A stretch of 64,000 bases of DNA, taken from NCBI RefSeq assembly GCF_037975245.1, contig NC_092582.1:26078077-26142076 (forward strand), given 5' to 3'. The first letter of the stretch is position 1; each line of letters begins with the position of its first letter. Below are positions 46,143-58,568 of the stretch, piece after piece. The translations under genes were made by a program, and so were the position numbers. This stretch comes from Apostichopus japonicus. Taxonomy: Eukaryota > Echinodermata > Holothuroidea > Aspidochirotida > Stichopodidae. The notes beneath the pieces were generated by a model. The model was not told where the DNA came from. It searched no databases and saw nothing but the letters and a program-made list of their open reading frames with translations.

Positions 46143-46596
46143 CAGGCGCAGCGGAACGGAAAAATTATTGGGGGGGGGGGGGGCTAATGTGTGGAGACTA
46201 TCTAAGCGGAGCGCCACCATCGGTTGGCGCGGAGCGTACAAGAAAATTCTTGTTTTTTCAAACCCACAGATGGCCGGAAACGGCACTTCCCGAGTGCTTT
46301 ATGCTGCGAATACCTAGCCCTAGATATGGGTCTCAAGCCTGCAATTTCTCAGACTGCACGTAAAAGTCTGTAAAAACATTGTAATTTGTATATTCGATGG
46401 TGTTTTTACACCTATATAGTATACGTGTGCATCGGACAGATCGACAAGTATGCATTGAAAAATGGGCAGATGCACGTTTCGGAGCCTCGGTAAATATTGG
46501 GGGGGGGGGGGCTTATCAGGCATTTGCCCCCTCAACTTTTTCATTGGGGGCTGAGCTCCCCCCCCAAGCCCCCCCCCCCCGGTTCCGCCGCCACTG
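46143..46596 (+). mobile_element. hAT-type MITE, family E, deletion derivative E4
   Basis: 454 bp with ends CAGGCGCAGCGGAACGG and GGTTCCGCCGCCACTG, and target duplication gccgaaag / gccgaatg (46135-46142 and 46597-46604; one mismatch). It is E with the middle removed: sequence passes directly from the gatggtgttttta block to acacctatatagtata, losing the A site, the C target and the E2 target. Confidence 0.93.
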
Positions 46597-47270
46597 GCCG
46601 AATGACCCAATAATGTCTTAAAGTACAATCGTAGATGAGTAGAGCTGGTGTCATCAACACTGAAGAATGTCACAAACTGAATATCTTGATCTAACAAGTG
46701 AACTAAGAGATGTTATAATGCGCTCACCCCCCCTTCCCCTATAGCCATTCCTTCCGACTCACACCGACCTTCCTTTGACACTCCAGGTATTCAGCATGTC
46801 GGTGCAACGAATATCACCTTTAATTTGCAGCGTGTTTTAGATTTCAATTCTAACCAGTACCTTATATACAGAGCAGTAGTACAACGTCCTTACTTAGTTT
46901 AATAGTGTAACTATAAATACAATGTACAAAACAACAATAACTCACACGTTGCATTTCAGCTGGAGTCTAACAATTTGTTATATTATACAAAAAGTATAAT
47001 TAAACAAGAATAAATGAACAACGGAAAACTGGCTGGGAATGATAGACAAAGAAACAGAGAATTTAAGTTTAAACAGTGAACAAAATAATTAGCATCTCAT
47101 GAATAATCATCAACCATATACATTAGCCTTAACTAACCGTCCTTAAAATTCATTACTTTAGGTGTTACATTGATGTTCTGTATGTAATGGTGAACATGTA
47201 TTATGAATGGTTGGGCCTACATTACGGACAGAAACGAAGTATACAGTCTCTGGCCCTATATGCTATTCAA
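46597..47270. other. Non-coding stretch
   Basis: No supported gene or repeat. Confidence 0.4.
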
Positions 47271-48452
47271 AGTTCATTAATATCAATCAACCCATTATAA
47301 ATACCATGTACGGAAATCAACCCATTATACCTACCATGTATGCCAATCAATGCATTATACATACCATGTATGACAATCAACTCATTATACATATCATGTA
47401 TGACAATCAACTCATTATACATACCATGTATGACAATCAACTCATTATACATATCATGTATGGCAATCAACTCATTATACATACCATGTATGCCAATCAA
47501 ATTATTATACATACCATGTATGCCAATCAACCCATTATACATACCATGTATGACAATCAACCCATTATACATATCATGTATGACAATCAACTCATTATAC
47601 ATACCCTGTATGACAATCAACCCATTATACATACCATGTATGTCAATCAACTCATTATACATACCATGTACTGTATGCCAATCAACCCATTATCAATATC
47701 ATGTATGACAATCAACTCATTTTACATACCATGTATGCCAATCAACCCATTATACAAATCATGTATGACAATCAACTCATTACACATACCATGTATGCCA
47801 ATCAATTCATTATACATACCATGTATGCCAATCAACTCATTATACATACCATGTATGTCAATCAAATTATTATACATACCATGTATGACAATCAATTCAT
47901 TATACATACCATGTATGCCAATCAATTCATTATACATACCATGTATGCCAATCAACCCATTATACATATCATGTATGACAATCAACTCATTATACATACC
48001 ATGTATGGCAATCAATTCATTATACATACTGTACCATGTATACCAACAAACCCATTATACATACCATGTATGCCAATCAAATTATTATACATACCATGTA
48101 TGCCAATCAACTCATTATACATACCATGTATGACAATCAACTCATTATATATATCATGCATGACAATCAACTCATTATACATATCATGTATGACAATCAA
48201 TTCATTATACATACCATGTATGACAATCAACTCATTATACATCATGTATGACAATCAACTCATTATACATATCATGTATGACAATCAACTCATTATACAT
48301 ATCATGTATGACAATCAATTCATTATGCATACCATGTATGACAATCAACTCATTATACATACCATGTATGCCAATCAACTCATTATACATTCTGTACCAT
48401 GTATACCAACCAACCCATTATACATACCATGTATGCCAATCAACCCATTACA
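47271..48452. repeat. 30-bp minisatellite, about 39 units
   Basis: Consensus atgtatgacaatcaactcat followed by tatacatacc, strictly 30 bp for most of its length. Variants alternate at two or three positions (gcc/gac/gtc, ctc/ccc/ttc, acc/atc). Longer units with an inserted tgtacc or ctgta occur at about 47670, 48030 and 48395. The last two begin nearly identical blocks 363 bp apart, a trace of higher-order duplication. Because 30 is divisible by 3, long open frames exist on both strands (up to 308 codons). They encode 10-residue Met-Tyr-Asn-Gln-Leu-Ile-type repeats and are not credible genes. Confidence 0.97.
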
Positions 48453-49907
48453 CAGCATAACTACATGACTCACATGCTCATATTAGCACAAAGCTTAAAC
48501 AGTGAAAAAGTAAATAATATAGCACATAAGTAACCAGTCAACTAACCATCATAGCATATTCTGACAATGAAATATGGAATACTGTTACCTTTATAAATCA
48601 ACAATAAAGAAAAATCCTTAATAAGAAATGGTCATCAATTGAAGGGTGAAACATAAATCATGTTAAAAATGCACATCTCACACAAACAAGAAAAGTCCTC
48701 TCTACTGGAATGTCAGTGTTAGATATTACATCAGTGCTAGTCTGAAGTCTTGAGTAGATATAAAATCTGAATTTACAAACAAAACAGTCATTACTATTTA
48801 AAGCATAACAAACTCTACAAAACATAGAAAGTCTATTACCATGACAATTATCTAACCTTTTCTAGCATATTCAATATTATGTAACTACTATACAATCATA
48901 ACTATATAAGTGTTGGAGATTGGGTTCTCAAAGTTGTAAAACAAAAGAATGGCTTAGTGTAATATTGATTTAATAAATAATATAATAGATAAAATCAAGG
49001 TATATTTGTTTCCACTGACAGAGTATTTTCTGATGGAATCAATATGAAATCTGTGTTTAGGGCTAAGGAGCTGAATAGGCTTTGGTCATTCAATGCACAA
49101 ATCATACACAGCAATACAGCAGCATGTCAGCAAAATGTGAACAGAAAGATTGTAGCTTGAAACAGAGCACCATACCAATGTACCAAGAATTGAGAACAAA
49201 CATGTTGTGCATTTCAAACAACATGAAAATTATTATAGTGACCTTTATCTGTCATTTCTTGTTAACCAAAGAGGAAAATCTACATCTCAGGTGCTGATAA
49301 CATCTACTTTGGTAAGTCTGTCACTAAGTGAAGTTGTATCAAAAACAATTTCTGCTTTCATTTGTCATCATTTGGAGGACTATAAATTCATACATATTTC
49401 CCACGTAAACTTTATTAACTGATTCGTTGCTTATTTAATTTTGTTTGCAATTTCATACACACAGAAATACAGCACAGATTACTGTACCGATCACTAATAT
49501 ACTGACTATACTACTGTAAGTTATGGAAACAGACCACATTGAGTAAAAAAAAACACAACATTCTTATTTCTTTCCCCACCCCATTTCTCCCTTTTGCCTT
49601 CCATAAATGTCAAACATGCTTTGTCAATTTGCAGAAAGAAATCAAAACACAGTGTGACAAATAAATGAGACAAATAACAAACAATAACAGATGATCTGCA
49701 ACAATGTCATCAAATAATATTACAGAAGCAATTGTAACAAACCTTCCTCTTATCAACCCCCTAATTCTGTGTCTGTATCTTCCTCTTAAAATTAAAATTA
49801 CCCCCCCCCCACACACACACACACCAACCTCCCTTTATAGAGCAAAACAATACCCTCCCTTTCAAAAAGCAACTCTAACGGAATAAGATTTTAATTTAAA
49901 GATATAT
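48453..49907. other. Intergenic stretch
   Basis: No supported exon. Contains a C/CA run at 49800-49820. Confidence 0.35.
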
Positions 49908-49913
49908 TTTATT
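49908..49913 (-). terminator. Candidate poly(A) signal of gene W
   Basis: AATAAA on the minus strand (forward TTTATT), about 130 bp after the stop codon of the candidate terminal exon at 50043. Confidence 0.3.
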
Positions 49914-50042
49914 TCTTAGTCTTGACAGTTGACAATTTCAGTTGTTTTAAAAATCTGATGATATACAGTTCTAGCAAAGTGTGATCTCATTAAAAGCGAG
50001 CCATACTTGCCACACTTTTACAAAGATGGAAACTAAAGATGT

Positions 50043-50127
50043 TCATTTACTTCTCAGAATCGTTTCCTGATTTTTACACGGTAATTCCCATCTGTAAACA
50101 CTTCTGTGTGTTCCACTCAGTTGAAAT
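50043..50127 (-). CDS. Candidate terminal exon of unidentified minus-strand gene W
   Basis: A strong pyrimidine-rich acceptor (tttctttttttactgatag, AG at 50128-50129) opens a segment that takes one base to finish a split codon and then reads 27 codons (FQLSGTHRSVYRWELPCK and on) to TGA at 50043-50045. Its entry phase matches the exit phase of the exon at 53909. A second frame across the same bases is also open for 17 codons, so the assignment is tentative. No family recognised. Confidence 0.35.
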
Positions 50128-50129
50128 CT

Positions 50130-51700
50130 ATCAGTAAAAAAAGAAAATGAATCTGAATGAGTTTATATTCAATAAATGTTCCAAAAGGCTCACAAAATAG
50201 CAAAAGAATAATTTCCGAGGAGTGAGCTATATTAAATAATACAAGAACTTTGAGATAATGCTACCAATGGTATGAAATAGTAGGAACACTGTAAATACAA
50301 AGAAACTTTAAATTTTTAAATATAGAATGGAGAGAATAATTATATCAAACCAATTTATACTGTTCTTTTACGAATAAAATCCAACATTCTTCATTAGGTG
50401 GTGTAGGAAGAGAGTTGCCCAGGTAATGCAAGACTACCAAGAGATGAGCACAGTTCTTGCCAGGCGTAAGGGGTGGGGGGTTAGATGTATATATTTATGT
50501 GACATTCATGTGTTTTCAACTACTGTAAATGTGTGAAGGATGTTAAATTTAAGCCATGATGGTACCCTGACTTGCAAAATGGTGCCAGGTCATCTTTAGA
50601 AGAGTAAACATGGTAAAAAAAAACTTATCGAGAGTACCACCTACCCTACACCTCCCTCCCCCTTCCACCTACCACAGATCAAACCAAGGAAACTGGATTC
50701 AAAGTCCTAGTCTCTTAAAGAGGGTTGATAACACAGCAAGAAGGATGAAGCTATCCACCCAAAGACTCTGATGGACCAGGATTTTCCATCAACTTTCAAG
50801 TAGATCGGTAATACCAGTTTGTGGACAGCAATTAGAATCCCTTGATAGACTTACAGTAACATGTCTTAATGTATTTAACTTGCTGGCTACCCTACACAAT
50901 ATCTCTCCCATTACTCACTATATGTATAACACAGTTCTATGTAACTGATTGATCTCAACAAGAGTATTTAATTTAGTGCCTGAAAAATGGAATTCAGCAT
51001 TCATAACTTTTAACATGTAAAGTTTTAAAGTTACAATGTGTTTTAGATGTACACAGCAGGACCCATTACCATTTAACAACATATCCATGGAGTTATAGTA
51101 TTGTAATGAAACTTATGACATCATTGATGCTTGTCTAACTGGCTTTTACCTTCACTTTCCATGATCACTGATTTGTGTAGAGGCTGGTACATCCTGTACT
51201 GTAGTGTTGTGAATATGCAAGGCAAACAAATGATGAAATATGTATAAATTATTTTAGCAGTTATAGATCTATAATGGTTCATAGAGGTCAACAGGTGACC
51301 AGATTGCATGGAGGCAGACTGGCTATTAAAGGTAATATTCAAAATGATTTACTTATATTTAGTGCAAAAGAGAAATTTAAAAGATTCATACTTATCAGTA
51401 TGTTTTAGTGTTACTTAGCTCATTTCTATGTAAACCTGCTGTCAACCATTTGTTTATATATGACATGTAGGAATCTTCTTTTTCTTTGTGAAAATAGTAA
51501 ATTCAGACCTGGGTACCCACCAAACTGTGACTGTCTATGTACCTGCATGGTAACTCAATATGCTGATAATAAGTTAGGGTTGATACTGTATGTTACAGCA
51601 TGTCAGAAAACCTTGGGAGTTATCCACAATAGCTTAGTGTAATTGCAAGGGTACATGAGTGTAGCCACCCTTCTTGGTGTGCAAGGTTTTGTCCCCATTT
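50130..51700 (-). other. Probable intron of gene W
   Basis: No exon recognised. AT-rich with a few C-rich patches (50640-50665). Confidence 0.3.
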
Positions 51701-52625
51701 CAGGAGTTAGAGGTTGAAGGTCTAATTGATGCCTTATTGTTTCATGATATGAAATGGGCTCTACCCAGGAGCTTGACCACCTTTTTGTAGTGGGAGGGGA
51801 TAAAATGTTATGTTTTCCAGAGGAGGGTGAAGGGGAGTGCTGTCCCCCCACTCTTTAAGATATTTGTAAAATGAAGGGTACTTAGATGCAAAATAGGTGG
51901 TATATGGTTTGTCACTCGTGAAACAATGTTGAAGATTTATCAACTGTGTATGTTGTACTGCATAAACATGTTATATCTTTATACACTGTACCTCACAAAT
52001 TTCTTGTACAAGTAGTCTCCCTGCATGTTATGGATCACCGTCCCGCCCCCTCCCCCTCCCCCTTGAATTTATTCTGGGGATTAAAGTCCCCACAAATAAT
52101 GCATAACACATGGTTGAAACCCTGCGGTACCCTCTCAAATTGATGCCTTATTGTTTTATATGTCAATATATGAGCTCTATGATCACGTTTTTGCAGTGGG
52201 AGGGGATAAAATGTTCCCAGAGGAGAGGTGAAGAGGAATGCTGTCCCGCACTCTTTAGGGGGAGGGGAGGGGCCATGTAATTTGTCCTGCATCCATTCTA
52301 GGTATGGGCTGATCATCATTTACAACTACATTTCTAATACAACTTTAAATCTTGCCAATGTACACAACATTAAATGGGAGGGATCACACACTTCCTCCTT
52401 GATTTTATTCTGGGAATTAAAGTCACCACGAATAATACTGCTGTAGGTTGCAACCATGCTGTACCCTCTGTCTTGATTGATTTTTTTTTTTTTGGGGGGG
52501 GGGGGAGAAATTTGGCATACATTCATTTCTAGGGATGGGTTGATCATCATTACAACTACATTTGTGATATACAAGTGTAAATCTTGCCAATGTATACAAC
52601 ATTAAATACATGCAGTTTAGAACAA
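51701..52625 (+). repeat. Interleaved tandem duplications
   Basis: Three blocks are each present twice. Block P (agtgggaggggataaaatgtt, gaggagggtgaag) at about 51780 and 52195. Block Q (gaatttattctgggg-attaaagtc) at about 52063 and 52398. Block S (tgatcatcat-tacaactacatt, aatcttgccaatgta) at about 52310 and 52548. The order suggests successive unequal duplications of a unit of about 230-410 bp. Confidence 0.8.
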
Positions 52626-53259
52626 TTTCTGGCAAGCAATGGAAAGAGCTAGAGTAAAATGTCCACCTACAACAGCATTAAATGTGGCACCTCATGGCTT
52701 AATGAATATTCAAAAGTTATTTAAATGCTTTGACTACTGGTAATACTAGTTATATGGAGATGTAAGATCTAAAGATAACAATCCTGGTAACAGATGACGG
52801 GAGATTCCCTAATTCATTCAATCTCATCTGATTTCATTGACATTAATAGGTCAAAACAATACCCAGATATGTGGCAATGCACATGTATATAACTTCAAAG
52901 ACTTCATACTTCATAGCTTCTCAATTTCTAACACATCCATCATCAGACCAAGGTACATACTAGAAAAAAAATGAGCTTGCCTGCCATGTGGGCAATCATT
53001 ATTTTCTACAGAAGTTGAAGTATTCTGATGAACTGTTAATTTAGGTATCTATCAGTAGCTGTCTCCACTTTAGAGAAATCTTCCATCCACCACTGCATAC
53101 TAAAATATAGTAATTGTGTTTAGTAAAGTTTGTTAGCTCTACACAACTAAACGAGTGGAATCTTAACCAGAATACAAAAATGCATTTTGGTTTTGATTCA
53201 TGTAACATGAGCAGTTTTCTTCATGAATCTGACGTAATGTATAGTGAGGGTGTACATGT
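52626..53259. other. Probable intron of gene W
   Basis: No exon or repeat recognised. Confidence 0.3.
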
Positions 53260-53770
53260 TTGCAAGGGTTTCACGATTTGACCTCTGATGACCCCCATTT
53301 GACCTTTAACGTCCACCAGAAATAATAGGTTTCTTTAACTTAATGTGGTATTTATACACACTAAATTAGAGGTTGGCCCAAGCTTCCAGTATTGAGATAT
53401 CGTGATAACAAGGTTTACAAAATGTGACCCCTGGTGACCCTAAATGACCTTTGAAGTCCACCAAAAGCAATAGGCTTTTTTACTCTATGTGGTACTTCTA
53501 CACATCAAATACGATATTGGTTTGACCTTCCCTGCTTGAGATATCTTGTTTAAGAGGTTTTCACAATTTGACCCCTGGTGACCCCAAATGACCTTTGACC
53601 TCCACCAAAAACAATAGGCTTCTGTTACTCAATGTGGTATTTCTACACACTTAATATGAAGTCTGCCTATGCTTCCCGTCTTGAGATTTCGGCTGGGCAT
53701 CAGAAACGCACTCACACACATACGCCATCATAAATGCATAGGTTACGATTGTCATCGAAACCAAAAAGGG
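53260..53770 (+). repeat. 145-bp satellite array (three units plus tail)
   Basis: gacctttaacgtccacc, gacctttgaagtccacc and gacctttgacctccacc start equivalent positions at 53301, 53446 and 53590, so the period is 144-145 bp. Each unit continues -aaaa-caataggctt-, -tgtggtatttctacacac- and -gagatatc-. The array ends in a cactcacacacatacgccatc tail also seen after the single unit at 7.3 kb. Confidence 0.92.
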
Positions 53771-53908
53771 CATTTGATGTTATTTATAGAACTAATTGGG
53801 CAAGCTGTCTTCACCTACATACAGCCTATAGATTTGATCAAAGGTAACCAACCCAACCTGTACCATTTCACAAACTGACTGTTGAGAAATTATTTTGTCA
53901 AGACTCAC

Positions 53909-53977
53909 CTGACTATCATCCACAAGGAAGTTATGTTAGCAGTGATGTGTTCCCGCTTGACTGTTTCTTTGACTTTC
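53909..53977 (-). CDS. Candidate internal exon of gene W (phase 2-2)
   Basis: Bounded on the minus strand by a good acceptor (ttttcgctttatcctccag, AG at 53978-53979) and a consensus donor (AGTCAG|GTGAGT, GT at 53907-53908). In the only open frame it gives 22 codons (KVKETVKREHITANITSLW and on) with one base in and two bases out. 69 bp, a normal internal exon size. No family recognised. Its exit phase fits the candidate terminal exon at 50043. Confidence 0.42.
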
Positions 53978-54956
53978 CTGGAGGATAAAGCGAAAATACA
54001 AAATAACTCAAATTTCCATTCATTAGATTTATCAAGGTGAATAATCATCAGGTCTGTCATCACTTCGTGTCTTATTAATAAGTATATGAATATTTATATA
54101 GCTGTAATCTCAGGGCAGCATTTATATTGTTTTCTATTTCTGTTTTTATCTTTGGGATTGTTGGACTGACATAGCTAACAGCACAGGACTAATATCATTA
54201 TTCATAGCACCTTCACCTTTGTCTGAAGCTGCTCTTTAGGAATATGTTTTGCATCTGAGGTAATCAATTCAATTAGTTATTTACAACACTTGTAGTGGTA
54301 ACTGATGTTACCTCCGAAGAGTTTTGAACCCAACCCCCCCCCCACCCCAAAAATTTTTGGGACAATTGCTGGAAGTTTTCTACCAAATTTTTGAGCTATC
54401 TTCCGTAGTATTGCAACAGAAAATAAATGTAGAAAGCACATGTGCTTGAGTTTGCTGGAAATATCTCTTGAATGGCCAGTACTGTAACTGCAGTGCAAAT
54501 AATGTACATCTTAGACAGAACACATTAAGAGAATCCTTCAACTCTGTTGAACAATGGCTAAGAATGGAATTCTGAATTACTTTGGTTTTTACTCTGAGGA
54601 CATGCATAGGATCAAGAAGCTATATGCATGTCTTGAAGCTATATGCATGTCTGGTATTACTGACTGACTGACTACATATGCACATAATACAGTAAACCAA
54701 CTAAAGACTTCCACTTAGTATATAGCTCATTGGCAATTATTATAAAGACTAGATTATTGTCAGATTTAAATTGGGTTTTAGATGCACTGAGAGGGGAAGC
54801 ATAGGAAATGTTAGAATGGGAAAGGATATATGGTTCCTGTTAGTCATTCTACATCTTATTTAACAAACACTTACTTGTGACATATGTAACATATATAGCA
54901 AGAGGAAGCACATAGGTTTCAGACAGTGTGATCATAGTAACAAAAACACAGACTCA

Positions 54957-55045
54957 CTTGCTGAGGCAGTTCTGCAGTGTGTTATTCACTCTTACATTAT
55001 ATATAGTAACAAACTCACTTAATACATGTCTCCATTGAAACAGAA
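54957..55045 (-). CDS. Possible internal exon of gene W (5' edge uncertain)
   Basis: A consensus donor (CAGCAA|GTGAGT, GT at 54955-54956) closes a minus-strand frame that is open upstream for about 37 codons (it includes SEFVTIYNVRVNNTLQNCLS) and exits in phase 2, as the exon at 53909 requires. The acceptor could be tcaatggag or a closer AG; none is strong, so the left edge is a guess. Confidence 0.28.
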
Positions 55046-55209
55046 TGATGGAGAAGTATGTCACATTTTAAATGATTTATATTTCTTAGCCTCAGCAAAT
55101 CTTGTGTTTATAACAAAAGGATATAATCTCGAGAAGGTACATTACCATATTTTTTGTGGAAGTGAGGCTGGCAATACAGAGGAGTGTGGCCACGCTATAA
55201 AGCTGAGTA

Positions 55210-55530
55210 CTACCCTTATCTGAAACCCATCACTATGACACACTGAAAAATTGTTCATTAAATATACAAATCTTTGTGTTTATTTACACATTGGCAAGCA
55301 ATACAATGTATGGCAATCAGTGCCTAATTATATATTGTGTATGTATGTTAGATTGAGACCATTATCTTCTCCTCTAGGCCCTTAGGAAGTTTGTTGATCA
55401 AGCAAGATTCAAAACATTTAGTGTTCCACCAGGATTAGGCAGTAACAAATTCACTTTCTACTCAGACTCAAATCTAATTATAACTACAACCCAGCTTACC
55501 AGTCCTGCTATACATTAATTATACACTTAC
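55210..55530. other. Probable intron with possible SINE-like repeat
   Basis: On the minus strand about 55340-55450 reads like a short interspersed element (…ctaagggcctagaggagaag…). I could not find a second copy in the window. An open plus-strand frame here has a plausible acceptor but no donor or partner. Confidence 0.25.
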
Positions 55531-55621
55531 CATTACCATCAGCACATTGTAAAGCATTCTGTGCAAGATCCGCATCATGTGACACCAAAGATCGTCTCAA
55601 GACTGACTCCTCTACAATTAC
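55531..55621 (-). CDS. Candidate internal exon of gene W (phase 0-1)
   Basis: Strong acceptor (tttgtctttatctcctcattag, last AG at 55622-55623) and consensus donor (GTAATG|GTAAGT, GT at 55529-55530) enclose 91 bp. The open frame reads 30 codons (VIVEESVLRRSLVSHDADLA and on) and leaves one base. Charged and hydrophobic residues alternate as in a helical repeat protein, but no family is assigned. The next exon at 53909 needs phase 2, so at least one exon lies between. Confidence 0.42.
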
Positions 55622-55649
55622 CTAATGAGGAGATAAAGACAAAGACAAT

Positions 55650-58017
55650 AAGAATTAGTTGTCACTTATTGTATATTGAGAATATCATAACTAGATGTAT
55701 TGATGCAAACAATGAAAACCTTTGTTACAGAGTTTGCCTTTTGAATATTTACTCAAGTCATCCATTGCTCACAGATATACAAGCTAATGCTAAAATGAAT
55801 CTGTGTCGTTGAAATAACTCTATAATTGCAAGTTCATTCATTTTATTGAAAGGTGCTTTTATTTAGTTTGAATAATTTTTGAAAATTTATCCATAAACAA
55901 AACAATAGGCTAAAATTATTAACATGTTTGCAATCCTTTGGATTAGACTAAATTGATCAGCACACTTTCTAATTTGGTACTTTTAACATTATTTGGTGCA
56001 GCAGGCCAATAAAGTTGTTCATCTTTGTATGAACACCAAATTTCTAATTCTGTTACTTTGAAGTGAAGCAAAGTTTGGCCTAATTACTGGTCTAGATTGC
56101 TTTTGACAAACGATCGGTATACAAGGTATACAGAGGCTGCTCTATTATATAAATGTTGTTGTTTTTGCTTTCACAACTTTCCCAGTTACTTCATTTCCAG
56201 CTTTGCCAATAGACAGCAACCTGGTGCACCCCTCCCCCCCCCCCTCCCTACCCAAACACTCTCTTATAACTTAATTACTGAATTACACAATAACTTTAAG
56301 ATCATGAAAAGAATATATAAGCATTAAGGATTTCAGATGACATAACATGCTGAATCATACAAGAACTTGACATATTGTGTTGTATGATCTTCTATGATAG
56401 AACTGTTGCTTGTCATAGTGCAATACTCAAAACCTAGCATTATCCATGACAACTATGTAATGTGATGGGATGGGTGGACCTTGTCTTAAATTACATAATA
56501 TCCACTCAACCTGGAGACGGTGACAATAGAAAGCCTTCATTAGCATTATATGCTCACACAGGAATGAAACTGTTTCATAATGAAACAATTGATGTCTAAT
56601 GACCATTAAAATTGGTCAGATTTGAAAGATTAGAGATGTACTTGGCATCAGAATTTCATCCTCTTGAAACCTATAATTATGGTACAATTTGTAGAGATGA
56701 TACTACAATTAGAGAAACACTGAACAAAAGAGGTCTCACAGAACCCCTGAGTTTAAGATACAACCTTTAGCAGTATTCTAACTAGATTGTTCATATGTTA
56801 TGTCTTGGTTTGCAGTGATTGGAATTGATGGGGCTTGGGGGGGGGGAGGGGTGCTGGATGATAGACTTTCCGGTGTGGAAATTTTCCTTGAGGGATCATC
56901 TGATATGTCATGGAGTAAAAATATCCAATTAAACACTTGCATTCTCATGTAGGAGGGGGATGGGTGGGTGGGGTAAGAATCAGGTGTTGGACCATCTAAT
57001 CATTACCCTGCTCATGTAAACTACATATTCTTCCAAGAGCTGTAATCCAGATATGAAACTCGTAAATCCCTAAAACGGTCGATCTCAGGACTGAATAATT
57101 CCAGTTTACCTGATGATGAGAAAAAACAAAATGCATTTGGTCATCACTTATAATGTTATTCATGTAAATTGTCATCACCCGGTCTGCAAGTAGCAGCATT
57201 CTATTATGTTACATTGTCAAACACAGAACACAGCTATTATAAACATATGGTATGCTACTGTTATTTCAAAATAATTTGCTCAGTTATAATTGTAAAGAAA
57301 TTAATGCAACTTGTGAGGAGATAATTGTATCTAATTTAGTGTGTCAGCTTTGGTGGATGGGTGTTTTTATATTATTTTTCTTCATTTAATGGCACCAGGC
57401 CCCTGGAGACTGCATTGCTTACATTGACCTAGTTACACCACTCTCTGGGGGGTCTCTTTCCAGATTTTAGATCACCAAAGATTTATAGAGTACCCTGTTC
57501 AGCTGGTCAATATGGTCAGTTCTTTCAACAAATTTAAAGAAGACACTTGTAACCTCAACATTTTGAGTTGAAAAAGTTTTGAGATAAAAAAGGTCAAAAT
57601 TTTGAAATTTGGGGACCCCCTACAAACCCCCTAAAAAAAAACACCAGCACCCCCCACTCCACACCGTTCCTCGACAAACACTTAACTACTCAGAACAATG
57701 CATAAACGCCTATAATTCTGTTAATATTTCTAACTTTTCATTAAGCAGACATGTTTGGAATGCTTTTTTCCCGCTATGTTCCTAGCAATCCACCGTACTC
57801 AAGTTGGCAAATTTAGATCAATTTTAAGATCAATTAGATTTTTTAGAATCAACTGCAGTGACTGGCTCAGGAAGTGAAAATTCTGTATTCACAGCTGCAT
57901 ATACTCAGATGAGTAGGAAGTATTTCCAATTGTGTTCTCTGTTTATAGTGGCTGGACTTACAAGGGTACTGCAAAGCTTTCCAAATCTTCAGTTTTTTCA
58001 CATAGTTTTTGGAACCT
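55650..58017 (-). other. Probable intronic stretch of gene W
   Basis: On the minus strand a strong acceptor (ttttgttttttctcatcatcag, AG at about 57121-57122) is followed by two competing open frames, one of which reads KLELFSPEIDRFRDLRVSYL and stops 8 codons later. This could be an alternative or terminal exon; I could not choose. C/G tracts at about 56237 and 56840. The rest shows nothing. Confidence 0.25.
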
Positions 58018-58330
58018 GCTAGCATTTTTTAGCACATGAGGACATGTCAGGAATAGAAATACTTAATCTAATTTCACTCTGTGGAAAATCTGAGTCCAAG
58101 CCGGGTGCTTCAGAAGAGCTCAATAACATCTCTGAGACTTCTTGTCCTCTTCTACCAAGTATAAAGCATTGAATACATGTTAGAGAGAAAAATGTAATTT
58201 GTATGAAGTATAAATCTAAGCCCTGGTGAGAGTCTCTGGGGACTTCAGCTGAGGCATTTTCACTTTTCAGATATTTAATGTTCTCTGATAGTGATTTTGC
58301 AACCCTAATGGAGCAAAGGGGGGGGGGGGT
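58018..58330 (-). CDS. Possible exon with 100-codon open frame, gene W strand
   Basis: A strong acceptor (ccctttgctccattag, AG at about 58301-58302) follows a C tract, and the frame (VAKSLSENIKYLKSENASAE, later GRRGQEVSEMLLSSSEAPGL) stays open for about 95 codons to TAG at 58018-58020. Its entry phase does not match the neighbouring exon at 58569. A hydrophobic stretch in the middle (YFIQITFFSLTC) could be a retained intron. Unidentified. Confidence 0.25.
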
Positions 58331-58568
58331 GGGGAGGGGTGGCAAGTGCTCACCACCCTAATGGATGCCAGTGCTTGTATATCTTTGAATGCCCTCTAAA
58401 TGTGTTTATTTTAAACAGTATTTAGCTCTCAAATATATTCATGGAAGAAATGTTATCATGATATAATATTGATAAAGAGTGGCAGAGGAATTTAACTTTC
58501 TTAACCATGCTTGTTAGCAAGCAGTGTGGTGAATCAAGTCACAACAACCACATTTACTTCATTCTTAC

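Noticed and set aside
47271..48452. CRISPR-like regular 30-bp repeat
   Set aside because: The units are contiguous with no spacers, and the context is eukaryotic, so it is a minisatellite.
47207..48468. Long open frames (308, 255, 131, 122 codons) in the 47-48-kb block
   Set aside because: They are by-products of a 30-bp tandem repeat and are open on both strands and in several frames.
55380..55517. Plus-strand exon reading ALRKFVDQARFKTF after a good acceptor
   Set aside because: No donor or partner exon, and the opposite strand reads like a short interspersed repeat.
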